Origin: Streptomyces griseoflavus
GTDB taxonomy: Bacteria > Actinomycetota > Actinomycetes > Streptomycetales > Streptomycetaceae
DNA: 64,000 bases
Assembly (NCBI RefSeq): GCF_014649995.1
Contig: NZ_BMUC01000017.1
Span: forward strand, 62,001-126,000
Direction of reading: 5' to 3'
Positions within the stretch are counted from its first letter, which is position 1. Every line of letters begins with the position of its first letter. The notes beneath the pieces are model-generated. The model had not been told where the DNA came from. It was given only the letters and a program-made list of their open reading frames with translations, and made no database searches. Made by a program: the position numbers and the translations under genes. Below are positions 53,149 through 63,122 of this stretch, piece by piece.

Positions 53149-54126
53149 TCAGGCCACCCGGCGCGCCCGGTACTCCGCGACGCCCGCCATCGGCGGCCGC
53201 TCCTCGGTGTCGACGGAGTACGTCCGCGGCTCGAAGCCGGCGCCCGCGCGCTCGAACTGAGTGAGCGACGGACGGACCAGATGGCCGCGGGCCAGGCGCA
53301 GTTGGGCGGTGCGGTAGATCGCGGCGGCCATCCGGCCGAGGGCCTGCCCGTCCTGGTGCCGGTGCTTGCGCACCCCGACGTCGACCTGGGCCAGCGCGTC
53401 CAGACCCACCAGGTGCAGGGCGTCGACCAGCATGCCGAGCTCGACGCCGTACCCGACGGGGAAGGGGAGCCGTTCGAGGAGGGAGCGGCGGGCCGCGTAC
53501 TCGCCGCCCAGCGGCTGGACGAAGCCGGCCAGCTGCGGCCAGTGCATGTTCAGCAGCGGCCGGGCCATCAGCTCGGTGACCCGGCCGCCCTGCCCGGCGG
53601 CGGCCCCGAGGGGACGGTCGTACATGGCCTTGACCAGGTGCACCGCCGGATCGGTGAGCAGCGGGCCGACGATGCCGGAGACGAAGTCGGAGGAGAACTC
53701 CCTGAGGTCGGCGTCGACGAAGCACACGACGTCACCCCGGGTGACCAGCAGCGACCGCCACAGCACCTCGCCCTTGCCGGGCACCGCCGGTATCCGGGGC
53801 AGGATCGCGTCCCGGTGCACCACCGTCGCGCCGGCGGCCGCCGCCGTCTCGGCCGTGCGGTCGGTCGAGCCCGAGTCGACCACCACCACCTCGTCGACCA
53901 GCGGGGCCCGGAGCACCAGATCGCGCCGGATCACCGACACGATCTCGCCGACCGTCGCCTCCTCGTTCAGCGCCGGCAGCACCACGCTCACCGTCTGGCC
54001 GGTGGCCCGCTTCGCGGCCAGGATCCGGTGGAGCGGGCGGTCGGCCACGGACCAGGAACGGTCGCTCAGCCAGCGCTCGACTTCTTCCAGCACGGTCCCG
54101 GGCTCCTCACTGACCTGGTGATCCAT
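53149..54126 (-). CDS. Glucosyl-3-phosphoglycerate synthase-like glycosyltransferase
   Basis: A 325-residue GT-A transferase of the GpgS type (CAZy GT81). The nucleotide motif is SVVLPALNEEATVGEIVSVIR, the DXD-type metal site is VDADLREFSSDF, and EVVVVDSGSTDRT is present; GGEYAARRSLLERLPFPVGYGVELGML (about 190-216) is the family region. It would transfer glucose from NDP-glucose to 3-phosphoglycerate, the first step to glucosylglycerate or methylglucose polysaccharide. No partner phosphatase is adjacent, so the product is an assumption. Confidence 0.85.
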   Translation of the reverse strand: MDHQVSEEPGTVLEEVERWLSDRSWSVADRPLHRILAAKRATGQTVSVVLPALNEEATVGEIVSVIRRDLVLRAPLVDEVVVVDSGSTDRTAETAAAAGATVVHRDAILPRIPAVPGKGEVLWRSLLVTRGDVVCFVDADLREFSSDFVSGIVGPLLTDPAVHLVKAMYDRPLGAAAGQGGRVTELMARPLLNMHWPQLAGFVQPLGGEYAARRSLLERLPFPVGYGVELGMLVDALHLVGLDALAQVDVGVRKHRHQDGQALGRMAAAIYRTAQLRLARGHLVRPSLTQFERAGAGFEPRTYSVDTEERPPMAGVAEYRARRVA

Positions 54127-54233
54127 CTCGCGGTTCGGACGACTATCTCAACCATCCAGGCCTTCGGTTACAGTCTTGAACAACGCCGACGACCACCGCA
54201 TGCCGGGGTCGCCGCGCGAACAACTGAACACCG

Positions 54234-54377
54234 CTCATCCAGAGGGGCAGAGGGATACGGCCCGATGAAGCCCCGGCAACCCTCCAGTCGGTTCCTGTCA
54301 CGCGGACGTGGCGAGGCTCCCGGCTAGGGAAGGTGCCAAATCCGTCTCACGGCGAGATGCGTCGTGAGGAAGATGAG
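54234..54377 (+). ncRNA. SAM-I riboswitch (S-box leader) upstream of thrC
   Basis: The leader carries the core AGAGGGGCAGAGGGA, the GGCCCGATGAAGCC region, GGCAACC, and GGTGCCAAATCC. P4 is a 9-bp stem, CTCACGGCG with CGTCGTGAG (loop AGATG). P1 pairs CTCATC (54234-54239) with GATGAG (54372-54377). This layout is that of the S-box. The P1 3' strand overlaps the AGGAG ribosome-binding site, so SAM binding could block translation initiation directly. Confidence 0.9.
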
Positions 54378-54397
54378 GAGAAAGGGCCTCGCCTCAC

Positions 54398-55696
54398 ATG
54401 GCTGTGCAGACTTTTGCAAGCACCACCGACTCCGTCACCGCGAACGCCGTCGACCTGGGCCCCGCCGCCGCGCTCTCCTGCCGCGAATGCGGCCACCGCG
54501 TGCCCCTCGGCCCCGTCTTCGCCTGCGAGGAGTGTTTCGGCCCGCTGGAGATCGCCTACGACTTCTCGGCCCACGACACCGAGGAACTGCGGAGCCGGAT
54601 CGAAGCGGGACCCGCGAACATCTGGCGCTACGCGCCCCTGCTGCCCGTCCCGGCGGACGTGGCGGACAAGCCGAACCTGAACCCGGGCTGGACCAAGCTC
54701 GTCCAGGCCGACAACCTGGCCCGCGAGCTGGGCGTCGACCCCGGCAAGCTCTTCGTCAAGGACGACTCCGGCAACCCCACGCACTCCTTCAAGGACCGGG
54801 TCGTCGCCCAGGCCCTCGAAGCCGCCCGCGCCTTCGGCTTCACCACCCTCTCCTGCTCCTCCACCGGCAACCTGGCCGGCGCGGTCGGTGCCGCCGCCGC
54901 CCGGGCGGGCCTGCGCTCGTGCGTGTTCATCCCGCACGACCTGGAGCAGGGCAAGGTCGTCATGGCCGCCGTCTACGGGGGCGAACTCGTCGGCATCGAG
55001 GGCAACTACGACGACGTGAACCGCTTCTGCTCCGAGCTGATCGGCGACCCGGCCGGCGAGGGCTGGGGCTTCGTCAACGTCAACCTGCGCCCGTACTACG
55101 CGGAGGGGTCCAAGACCCTCGCGTACGAGATCTGCGAGCAGCTCGGCTGGCGGCTGCCCGACCAGATCGTCGTCCCGATCGCCTCCGGATCGCAGCTCAC
55201 GAAGATCGACAAGGGGCTGCGGGAGCTGATCGAACTCGGGCTCGTCGAGGACCGGCCGTACAAGATCTTCGGTGCGCAGGCGGAGGGGTGCTCGCCGGTG
55301 TCCACCGCGTTCAAGGCGGGCCACGACGTGGTACGGCCGCAGAAGCCGGACACCATCGCCAAGTCGCTGGCGATCGGGAACCCGGCGGACGGGCCGTACG
55401 TGCTGGACATCGCGCGGCGTACCGGCGGTGCGGTGGAGGACGTGAACGACGCGCAGGTGGTCGACGCGATCAAGCTGCTGGCGCGGACCGAGGGCATCTT
55501 CGCGGAGACCGCGGGGGGCGTGACCGTGGGGGTCACCAGGAAGCTCCTGGAGAGCGGGGCGCTCGACCCGTCGCTGACCACCGTGGTGCTCAACACCGGG
55601 GACGGCCTGAAGACGCTGGACGCGGTGGCGGGTACGGGGCTGACCGCGACGATCCGGCCCAGCCTGGAGTCGTTCCGCGAAGCCGGACTCGCCTGA
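54398..55696 (+). CDS. thrC: Threonine synthase
   Basis: A 432-residue PLP enzyme that makes L-threonine from O-phospho-L-homoserine. The N-terminus has a four-cysteine zinc-ribbon-like cluster (C28, C31, C43, C46: CRECGH and CEEC). PLP lysine is K132 in NPTHSFKDRV. The glycine-rich phosphate loop is SSTGNLAGAVGAAAARAG, with a later GSGSQ-like motif. It belongs to the short form of threonine synthase. It is preceded by a SAM-I riboswitch, an unusual regulator for a threonine gene: homoserine phosphate is shared between threonine and methionine. Confidence 0.95.
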   Translation: MAVQTFASTTDSVTANAVDLGPAAALSCRECGHRVPLGPVFACEECFGPLEIAYDFSAHDTEELRSRIEAGPANIWRYAPLLPVPADVADKPNLNPGWTKLVQADNLARELGVDPGKLFVKDDSGNPTHSFKDRVVAQALEAARAFGFTTLSCSSTGNLAGAVGAAAARAGLRSCVFIPHDLEQGKVVMAAVYGGELVGIEGNYDDVNRFCSELIGDPAGEGWGFVNVNLRPYYAEGSKTLAYEICEQLGWRLPDQIVVPIASGSQLTKIDKGLRELIELGLVEDRPYKIFGAQAEGCSPVSTAFKAGHDVVRPQKPDTIAKSLAIGNPADGPYVLDIARRTGGAVEDVNDAQVVDAIKLLARTEGIFAETAGGVTVGVTRKLLESGALDPSLTTVVLNTGDGLKTLDAVAGTGLTATIRPSLESFREAGLA

Positions 55697-55738
55697 GCGC
55701 TGTCCCACCGTTGTCGTCCGCGGGTCGGCGGGGACTCG

Positions 55739-55761
55739 TCGCGCAGTTCCCCGCGCCCCTG
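55739..55761 (+). repeat. Dispersed 23-nt intergenic repeat, copy 2
   Basis: Identical to 39806-39828. It lies between thrC and the ThiS-like gene, ending 27 nt before the latter's GTG. Confidence 0.8.
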
Positions 55762-55788
55762 GTAAGTCACCTGACCGGAGGTTCTGAA

Positions 55789-56064
55789 GTGAGCGTCACC
55801 GTTCGTATCCCGACCATCCTGCGCACCTACACCGGCGGCAAGGCCGAGGTGAGCGCCGACGGGGCGACCCTCGGCGAGGTCATCTCGGACCTGGAGAAGA
55901 ACCACACCGGGATCGCCGCCCGGGTGCTGGACGACCAGGGCAAGCTGCGCCGGTTCGTCAACGTGTACGTCAACGACGACGACGTGCGGTTCGAGCAGGG
56001 ACTCGACACGGTCACTCCGGACGGGGCCGGCGTGTCGATCATTCCGGCGGTCGCCGGAGGCTGA
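55789..56064 (+). CDS. MoaD/ThiS-family sulfur-carrier protein
   Basis: A 91-residue ubiquitin-fold protein. It starts VSVTVRIPTILRTYTGGKAEV and ends in the diagnostic double glycine (AGG), which is adenylated and thiocarboxylated. NVYVNDDDVRFEQGLDTV and GAGVSIIPAVAGG place it near CysO and MoaD. In actinobacteria CysO gives sulphur to O-phosphoserine for cysteine, while MoaD serves molybdopterin. Proximity to thrC with a SAM riboswitch hints at sulphur amino-acid metabolism. No partner enzyme (CysM, Mec, E1-like) is adjacent. GTG start with CGGAGG eight nt upstream. Confidence 0.85.
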   Translation: MSVTVRIPTILRTYTGGKAEVSADGATLGEVISDLEKNHTGIAARVLDDQGKLRRFVNVYVNDDDVRFEQGLDTVTPDGAGVSIIPAVAGG

Positions 56065-56495
56065 TCATTACCTTCGGTAATGACGGTTACCGAGCGTTTG
56101 GCCCATTGCCCCCTCCGTGAGAGATCCGGAGGGGGCAATTCCATGGGATTGAGCGCGGTAGGGTTGGGGAACGCGCTCCCGATCCACTGATCGAGCACAC
56201 TGAATTCCTGCCGCGGGTCCGACCGGATGTAGCCAAAGTGTGGGCACTCTTCGCGGCATTTGTGACCTTTGTCCGGCCCGACTTGCCCTGAAATCGGGCG
56301 AATTCTCGCCACATTCCGGACCGGTGTCGTCCAGATTTCTCGTCCGATTGACCTGTTGCAGACGGCAGTTGGACAGATACATTCAGCCGCGGTCGACGCG
56401 TTCCGGCGCACGCCCCCAACCGTTTGGGGGGTGAGGTCTGACCCGGGTCCGCGAAGTGTGGATCTGTGCAAGGGCCAGTAATAGGGGAGTTAGGC
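56065..56495. other. Intergenic region and long leader upstream of the cold-shock gene
   Basis: It contains the ThiS-like gene terminator (56105-56139) and a long untranslated leader to the cold-shock gene. Short complementary stretches such as GCCCGA/TCGGGC occur in the leader, so an RNA fold acting as a thermosensor is possible. No gene was recognised. Confidence 0.5.
56105..56139 (+). terminator. 13-bp hairpin terminator
   Basis: ATTGCCCCCTCCG (56105-56117) pairs perfectly with 56127-56139 over a 9-nt loop, 40 nt after the ThiS-like gene. Confidence 0.85.
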
Positions 56496-56699
56496 ATGGC
56501 TCAGGGCACCGTCAAGTGGTTCAACGCGGAGAAGGGGTACGGCTTCATCGCGGTCGACGGTGGTGCGGATGTTTTCGTCCACTACAGCGCGATCCAGATG
56601 GACGGCTACCGCACCCTCGAAGAAGGCCAGCGGGTCGAGTTCGAGATCTCGCAGGGTCAGAAGGGCCCGCAGGCCGACATGGTTCGTCTCAGCGCCTGA
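56496..56699 (+). CDS. Cold-shock protein
   Basis: A 67-residue CspA-family protein. RNP-1 is KGYGFI (in [14 protein letters not shown]) and RNP-2 is [13 protein letters not shown] is the conserved start. It binds single-stranded nucleic acid as an RNA chaperone. GGGGAG is 6 nt before the ATG at 56496. The leader is over 300 nt if transcription starts near the upstream hairpin, a common cold-shock trait. It lies upstream of groEL2, as I recall for S. coelicolor. Confidence 0.95.
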   Translation: MAQGTVKWFNAEKGYGFIAVDGGADVFVHYSAIQMDGYRTLEEGQRVEFEISQGQKGPQADMVRLSA

Positions 56700-56833
56700 A
56701 CGCGCTACCTGCCGCAAGCATCTTCTGCCGACGAAGGGCCCGCACCTCCCCCGGGAGTGCGGGCCCTTCGCCGTGCCCGGCGCCCCGTCGTGTTCGCGCG
56801 CGGCTGAGTACCCCCGGGTACTCCCCTCAGGCG

Positions 56834-56860
56834 CTTGCACTCGCATGGGTCGAGTGCTAA
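56834..56860 (+). promoter_or_regulatory. CIRCE element 1 (HrcA operator) and -35 region
   Basis: CTTGCACTC, 9 nt, GAGTGCTAA: left half 7 of 9, right half 9 of 9 to TTAGCACTC-N9-GAGTGCTAA. TTGCAC within it (56835-56840) probably is the -35 of the groEL2 promoter. Confidence 0.88.
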
Positions 56861-56869
56861 TCATTGGCG

Positions 56870-56896
56870 TTAGCACTCTGAAGGTGAGAGTGACAA
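56870..56896 (+). promoter_or_regulatory. CIRCE element 2 (HrcA operator)
   Basis: TTAGCACTC, 9 nt, GAGTGACAA: left half perfect, right half 7 of 9. It is separated from element 1 by exactly 9 nt, so the two form a regular half-site ladder with an 18-nt repeat. HrcA would repress until heat. Confidence 0.88.
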
Positions 56897-56915
56897 CGAA
56901 GGACCGGGTCGGTGA

Positions 56916-58646
<1,731 letters not shown>

Positions 58647-58682
58647 TCCTCCCGAGGATCGGATCCGTCCGTAGCGTGACCG

Positions 58683-58720
58683 AGGGCGGCATCCCCTGTT
58701 CCGACAGGGGGTGCCGCCCT
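58683..58720 (+). terminator. groEL2 terminator
   Basis: AGGGCGGCATCCCCTGT (58683-58699) pairs with 58704-58720 around a TCCG loop with only one G-T pair, 36 nt after groEL2. It is a strong 17-bp stem. Confidence 0.9.
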
Positions 58721-58758
58721 TCGGCGTGCGGGGTCCGCGCCGCATTCCCGGTTTGAAC

Positions 58759-58799
58759 TTGCTTAAGTCAATCAATCTCCATAAAGTTGCCTGAGTCAA
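58759..58799 (+). promoter_or_regulatory. Paired operators and promoter of the MFS efflux gene
   Basis: TTGCTTAAGTCAA (58759-58771) and TTGCCTGAGTCAA (58787-58799) are near-identical, each an imperfect palindrome, 28 nt apart. A -35 TTGCTT (58759-58764) and -10 TAAAGT (58782-58787, 17-nt spacing) lie within them. A MarR- or TetR-type repressor is likely, but no regulator gene is adjacent. Confidence 0.6.
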
Positions 58800-58831
58800 G
58801 TAGGCCCCCGTCATCACGGAGACCCCCCTTC

Positions 58832-60310
58832 ATGTCCGACTCGCCCGACCGCTCCGCCGTCGCCGGGACCGCCCCGCCGCCGAAGCCCGCCGCCGTGGTG
58901 CCCGTACTCGCCTTCGCCGGCATCGTGGTCTCGCTGATGCAGACCCTGGTGATCCCGATCGTGGGGCAGCTGCCGCAGTACCTGAACGCCTCCGCGTCGG
59001 ACGCCGCCTGGGCCGTCACCGCCACCCTGCTCGCCGCCGCCGTCGCCACCCCGGTCATGGGCCGGCTCGGCGACATGTACGGCAAGCGCCGCATGCTGCT
59101 GGTCAGCATGACCATGCTGGTCGTCGGCTCCGTCGTCGCCGGACTCAGCGACTCCCTGGTCCCGATGATCGTCGGCCGTGCCCTGCAGGGCCTGTCCTCC
59201 GGCGTGATCCCGCTCGGCATCAGCATCCTGCGCGACGAACTGCCCGCGGAGCGGCTGGGCTCGGCGACCGCCGTGATCAGCGCGTCCCTCGGGGTCGGCG
59301 GCGCCCTCGGTCTGCCCACCGCCGCGCTGATCGCGGACAACTTCGACTGGCACGCGCTCTTCTGGACCTCCGCCGCGCTGGGCGTCGTCGCGCTGGTCCT
59401 GGTGGCGGTCCTCGTGCCCGAGTCGAAGGTGCGCACCGGCGGGCGGTTCGACGTCGTGGGCGCGGCCGGCATGGCCACCGGGCTGATATGCCTGCTGCTG
59501 GCGATCTCCAAGGGCGCCGACTGGGGCTGGGCGAGCGGCACCACCCTCGGCCTGTTCGCGGCGGCCGCGGTCGTCCTGGTCGTCTGGGGCTTCTTCGAAC
59601 TGCGCGTCGACCAGCCGCTGGTGGACCTGCGCAGCACCGCCCGCCCTCAGGTGCTGGTCACCAACCTCGCCTCGGTGGCGATCGGCTTCGCCATGTTCTC
59701 GATGTCCCTGGTCATCCCGCAGCTGCTCCAGCTGCCCGAGCGGACCGGCTACGGCCTCGGTCAGTCCCTGCTCTCGGCCGGCCTGGTCATGGCGCCGTCG
59801 GGGCTGGTGATGATGGCGCTGGCCCCCGTGTCCGCGCTCGTCTCCCGCGCCAAGGGCCCGAAGGTCACGCTGATGATCGGTGCCCTCGTCGTCGCCGCCG
59901 GCTACGGCCTGAACGTCCTGCTGATGGACGAGGTCTGGCACTTCGTGCTGGCGTCCTGCGTCATCGGCGCCGGCATCGGCTTCACCTACGGTGCGATGCC
60001 CGCGCTGATCATGGGCGCGGTGCCCGCCTCCGAGACCGGCGCCGCCAACAGCCTCAACACCCTGATGCGTTCCATCGGCACGTCCGTGGCCAGCGCCGTC
60101 GCCGGTGTCGTCCTGGCGCAGATGACCACGCGGTTCGGCCCGTACGCGCTGCCCAGTGAGGACGGCTTCCGGACCGTGCTGGCGCTCGGCGCGGCGGCCG
60201 CGCTGATCGGCTTCGCCATCGCCGCGTTCATCCCGCGGCAGCGCGTCGCGGCGACGCCCGCGGCCGGCGGGGACGTGCCCGGGACGGTCGCCGAGGCCTC
60301 CAAGGTGTAG
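58832..60310 (+). CDS. MFS efflux transporter (DHA2-like, 14 TMS)
   Basis: A 492-residue protein with about 14 transmembrane segments. Motif A is GRLGDMYGKRRMLLVSM (about 75-91) and GISILRDELPAERLG, with antiporter motif C-like SASLGVGGALGLP (about 152). It resembles EmrB/QacA drug:H+ antiporters. The ATG at 58832 is preferred to 58787, which would begin inside the second operator. Substrate unknown. It sits just after groEL2 and is expressed from its own regulated promoter. Confidence 0.92.
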   Translation: MSDSPDRSAVAGTAPPPKPAAVVPVLAFAGIVVSLMQTLVIPIVGQLPQYLNASASDAAWAVTATLLAAAVATPVMGRLGDMYGKRRMLLVSMTMLVVGSVVAGLSDSLVPMIVGRALQGLSSGVIPLGISILRDELPAERLGSATAVISASLGVGGALGLPTAALIADNFDWHALFWTSAALGVVALVLVAVLVPESKVRTGGRFDVVGAAGMATGLICLLLAISKGADWGWASGTTLGLFAAAAVVLVVWGFFELRVDQPLVDLRSTARPQVLVTNLASVAIGFAMFSMSLVIPQLLQLPERTGYGLGQSLLSAGLVMAPSGLVMMALAPVSALVSRAKGPKVTLMIGALVVAAGYGLNVLLMDEVWHFVLASCVIGAGIGFTYGAMPALIMGAVPASETGAANSLNTLMRSIGTSVASAVAGVVLAQMTTRFGPYALPSEDGFRTVLALGAAAALIGFAIAAFIPRQRVAATPAAGGDVPGTVAEASKV

Positions 60311-60446
60311 GTCCCGCCGCTGTGCCGACGGCCGCTGTACCGGGCTTCCCGGTACGGCGGCCGTTCGTCGTCCCGGCGGTTCGTCGCCGGCCGTTCGCCG
60401 GCCGGACGGTGAGGGGCGAGAGAGAGCGCCGAGCCCGCCGGCCGGG

Positions 60447-61016
60447 TCAGAGGCCGCCCATCGGCTCGATGTCGACCCGCACCGGCGTCCCCCACACGCG
60501 CAGCACCTCGTAGTCGGTGAACTCGTGCACGATGCGGTACGCCATGGCGGCGCGGGGCCCGCGCCGCTGCGCCGCGATGAACAGCTCGGCCTCGCGCCGG
60601 TCCCGGCGCGGGGTCCCGCACAACTGCCACGTCTGTCCGTTCCACAGCTCCGGCAGCCAGCGCTGCTGCGGCTGCGGCCGGTCCCCGCGCACCCCGTACC
60701 GGGACGGCGCGGGCTCGGCGGGCCGGGCCTGCGGTGCGGGGCCGTTGAACTCGGCGCGGCGGGCGGCACGGCGCCGGGTCTCGCAGAGCAGGCACAGGTC
60801 GGGGGCGCTCTTGTCGACCGGCCCCGTGGGGTGCTCGGCGCAGCGGGTGCTGGGCGCGGCCGTGGTGACGCTCTCCTCCAGCAGGTCCAGGGCCCGCCGC
60901 AGGTCGTCCTTCACTTCGTGCAGCCGGGTGTCCGAGGTGTCGGCGGACAGTGCCTCGCCGTGCTCACCCAGGACACGCAGGGCTCGGCCCAGGACTTTGA
61001 GCTGCGCGTGGTTCAT
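60447..61016 (-). CDS. Conserved hypothetical protein
   Basis: A 189-residue soluble protein. The N-terminal helix pair (about 1-55) is followed by a CxxC-like pair (CAEH, then CLLCETRRR), possibly a zinc site. A Pro/Arg-rich linker precedes a C-terminal beta-rich part (WLPELWNGQTWQLCGTP). No family was recognised. It is 54 nt downstream of murQ on the same strand. Confidence 0.68.
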   Translation of the reverse strand: MNHAQLKVLGRALRVLGEHGEALSADTSDTRLHEVKDDLRRALDLLEESVTTAAPSTRCAEHPTGPVDKSAPDLCLLCETRRRAARRAEFNGPAPQARPAEPAPSRYGVRGDRPQPQQRWLPELWNGQTWQLCGTPRRDRREAELFIAAQRRGPRAAMAYRIVHEFTDYEVLRVWGTPVRVDIEPMGGL

Positions 61017-61070
61017 GGTGGGTTCTCCGGGTGGGGGACTGCTCCAGTATCCATCCCGGCGTGGCCCGCG

Positions 61071-62006
61071 TCAGCCGGCCGCCGCCGCCAGCGCCGCGCG
61101 CAGGTGGCCGCCGGACTCGGTGAGGAGCCGGGCCGCGGTGGGGCCGTCCACTCCGGCCAGGACGACCAGGATCGCGGGTTTCACCTCGCCGTCCGTGGCG
61201 GCCAGGGCCCGCTCCACGGCGTCGTCGTCCGCTCCCGTCACCTGGGCGACGATCCGCCGGGAGCGGGCGCGCAGCTTCTCGTTCGAGGCGCGGACGTCGA
61301 CCATCAGGTTCCCGTACGTCTTGCCCAGCCGGATCATCGTGATCGTCGACAGCATGTTCAGCACGAGCTTCTGGGCCGTGCCGGCCTTGAGGCGGGTGGA
61401 GCCGGTGAGGAACTCCGGGCCGACGACCACCTCGATGCCGTGGTCGGCCGCCGCCGCCAGCGCGCTCCCCTGGTTGCAGGACAGTCCGACGGTGAGGGCG
61501 CCGCGTCCGCGGGCGTACGCGACGGCGCCGATCGCGTACGGGGTGCGCCCGGAGGCGGAGATCCCGACCACCGTGTCGTCGGCGGTCAGCTCCAGCGCGG
61601 CGAGGTCGGCCGCGGCGAGCTCCTCGGAGTCCTCGGCGCCCTCGACGGAGGTGACCAGGGCGCCCGGGCCGCCGGCGATCAGGCCGACGACCTGGTCCGG
61701 GTCGGTGTTGAAGGTCGGCGGGCACTCGGAGGCGTCCAGCACGCCCAGCCGCCCGGCGGTGCCCGCGCCGGCGTACACCAGCCGCCCGCCGCGGGCCATC
61801 CGCTCGGCGACGGCGTCGATGGCGGCGGCGATCACCGGTACCTGCCCGGCCACGGCGCCGGCCACGGCGGCGTCCTCGCCGTTCATCAGGCGGGCGATGT
61901 CGAGGGTGGGCAGCCGGTCGACGTCCGCCAGTTCCGGCCGGTACGCCTCGGTCGTCAGCGTCTCCAGCTGGGAGCGGACGTCGCGGTGGTGGGAGGCAGC
62001 AGGCAT
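61071..62006 (-). CDS. murQ: N-acetylmuramic acid 6-phosphate etherase
   Basis: A 311-residue SIS-domain lyase that splits MurNAc-6-P to GlcNAc-6-P and D-lactate in cell-wall recycling. The SIS sugar-phosphate loop is VYAGAGTAGRLGVLDASECPPTF, and ISASGRTPYAIGAV and KAGTAQKLVLNMLST are family signatures. The product GlcNAc-6-P is the substrate of NagA, encoded 14 kb away. It lies 124 nt downstream of its likely regulator, on the same strand. The ATG at 62006 is used, as the earlier start is Arg-rich. Confidence 0.95.
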   Translation of the reverse strand: MPAASHHRDVRSQLETLTTEAYRPELADVDRLPTLDIARLMNGEDAAVAGAVAGQVPVIAAAIDAVAERMARGGRLVYAGAGTAGRLGVLDASECPPTFNTDPDQVVGLIAGGPGALVTSVEGAEDSEELAAADLAALELTADDTVVGISASGRTPYAIGAVAYARGRGALTVGLSCNQGSALAAAADHGIEVVVGPEFLTGSTRLKAGTAQKLVLNMLSTITMIRLGKTYGNLMVDVRASNEKLRARSRRIVAQVTGADDDAVERALAATDGEVKPAILVVLAGVDGPTAARLLTESGGHLRAALAAAAG

Positions 62007-62130
62007 GGGTGACTTTCCGGTTCGGGGTGGGGCTCGGGACCCGGGGCGTGGGACTGTGCCGGCACGCGGCTCCGCCTGGTGGGGCGCCGACGGCCGCGGA
62101 CGAACTCGGACGACCACGACGGCGCGGGCC

Positions 62131-63066
62131 CTACGGGCCCCTGCGAGCCGCCCGGTGCCGGTGCGCCAGCGCCTCGTACGACGCGGCCAGCGCCGGCGCC
62201 GCCGCGTCGTACGTCCGCTGGGCGACCCCCACGAACAGGCAGTCCACGACCAGCAGCTGACCCGTCCGGGAGGACATCGCGGCGGGGCGCAGTTCGCTCT
62301 CGCGGGCCGTGGACGTGGTCAGGACGTGGTCGGCGTACTGGGTGACGGGACTGTCCGGGCGGCCGGTGACCGCGACGGTGGTCGCCCCGTGCTCGAAGGC
62401 CACCCGGAGCGGTTCTATGACGTCCCCGGTGGTCCCGGAGTGGGTGACGGCGATCGCCACGTCACCCGGGCGGAGCTGCACCGCGTTGGTGACGGCGAGG
62501 TGCGGGTCGCTGTGGGCGTGCGCCAGCAGGCCTATGCGCAGCAGCTTCTGGGTGAGGTCCTGGGCGACGAGACCGGACGCGCCGACACCGTACACATCGG
62601 TGCGGCGGGCGCCGGCCAGGGCGGTCACGGCCGCGGCGAGCTGCACGGTGTCCAGTCCGGCCGCCGTGTCGGCGAGGGTCTGCTGCTCGTCGTAGGCGAG
62701 CTTGGCCACGACGTCGGCTATCGGGTCGTCCACCGCGATGTCGGTGGTGATGGCGGGCGCGCGCCCGGACTGCTGCTGGGCGGCGAGACCGGCCAGCGCC
62801 AGGCGCAGGTCGCGGTAGCCGGGGTAGCCGAGCAGGCGGGCGGTGCGGACGACGGTGGCCTCGCTGGTGCCGGTGAGCTCGGCGAGTTTGGTGACCGTGA
62901 GGGCGGCGCAGCCGGCCGGGTCGTCGGCGACGGCCTCGGCGACCCGCTGCATGGAGCGGGTCATCGACGGCGCCAGCGTGCGCACCTTGGCCGCGAGGGC
63001 GGCGGGCGCGGGCGGCGCGGGAGCGGTGCCGCCGCTTCCGAAAATTTCCTTCACGTCATCGGTCAC
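62131..63066 (-). CDS. RpiR/MurR-family regulator (SIS domain)
   Basis: A 311-residue regulator. The N-terminal HTH_6 (about 35-105) has LTVTKLAELTGTSEATVVRTARLLG, and a C-terminal SIS domain (about 130-290) senses a phosphosugar (GVGASGLVAQDLTQKL, VTHSGTTGDVIEPLR). Neighbouring murQ makes MurNAc-6-P the likely effector, by analogy with E. coli MurR. The GTG at 63066 is the probable start. An inverted repeat (63070-63086) directly upstream suggests autoregulation of the regulator-murQ unit. Confidence 0.9.
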   Translation of the reverse strand: MTDDVKEIFGSGGTAPAPPAPAALAAKVRTLAPSMTRSMQRVAEAVADDPAGCAALTVTKLAELTGTSEATVVRTARLLGYPGYRDLRLALAGLAAQQQSGRAPAITTDIAVDDPIADVVAKLAYDEQQTLADTAAGLDTVQLAAAVTALAGARRTDVYGVGASGLVAQDLTQKLLRIGLLAHAHSDPHLAVTNAVQLRPGDVAIAVTHSGTTGDVIEPLRVAFEHGATTVAVTGRPDSPVTQYADHVLTTSTARESELRPAAMSSRTGQLLVVDCLFVGVAQRTYDAAAPALAASYEALAHRHRAARRGP

Positions 63067-63069
63067 GAA

Positions 63070-63086
63070 ATGAAAGATATTTTCAT
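63070..63086. promoter_or_regulatory. Inverted repeat upstream of the MurR-like regulator
   Basis: ATGAAA, GATAT, TTTCAT: 6-bp perfect arms around 5 nt, directly before the GTG start. GAAA/TTTC symmetry is typical of RpiR-family operators. A-T-rich in a GC-rich context. Confidence 0.6.
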
Positions 63087-63122
63087 CCGGCCCTGTGGTC
63101 AAGAGTGCGCACAATAGGGGGC

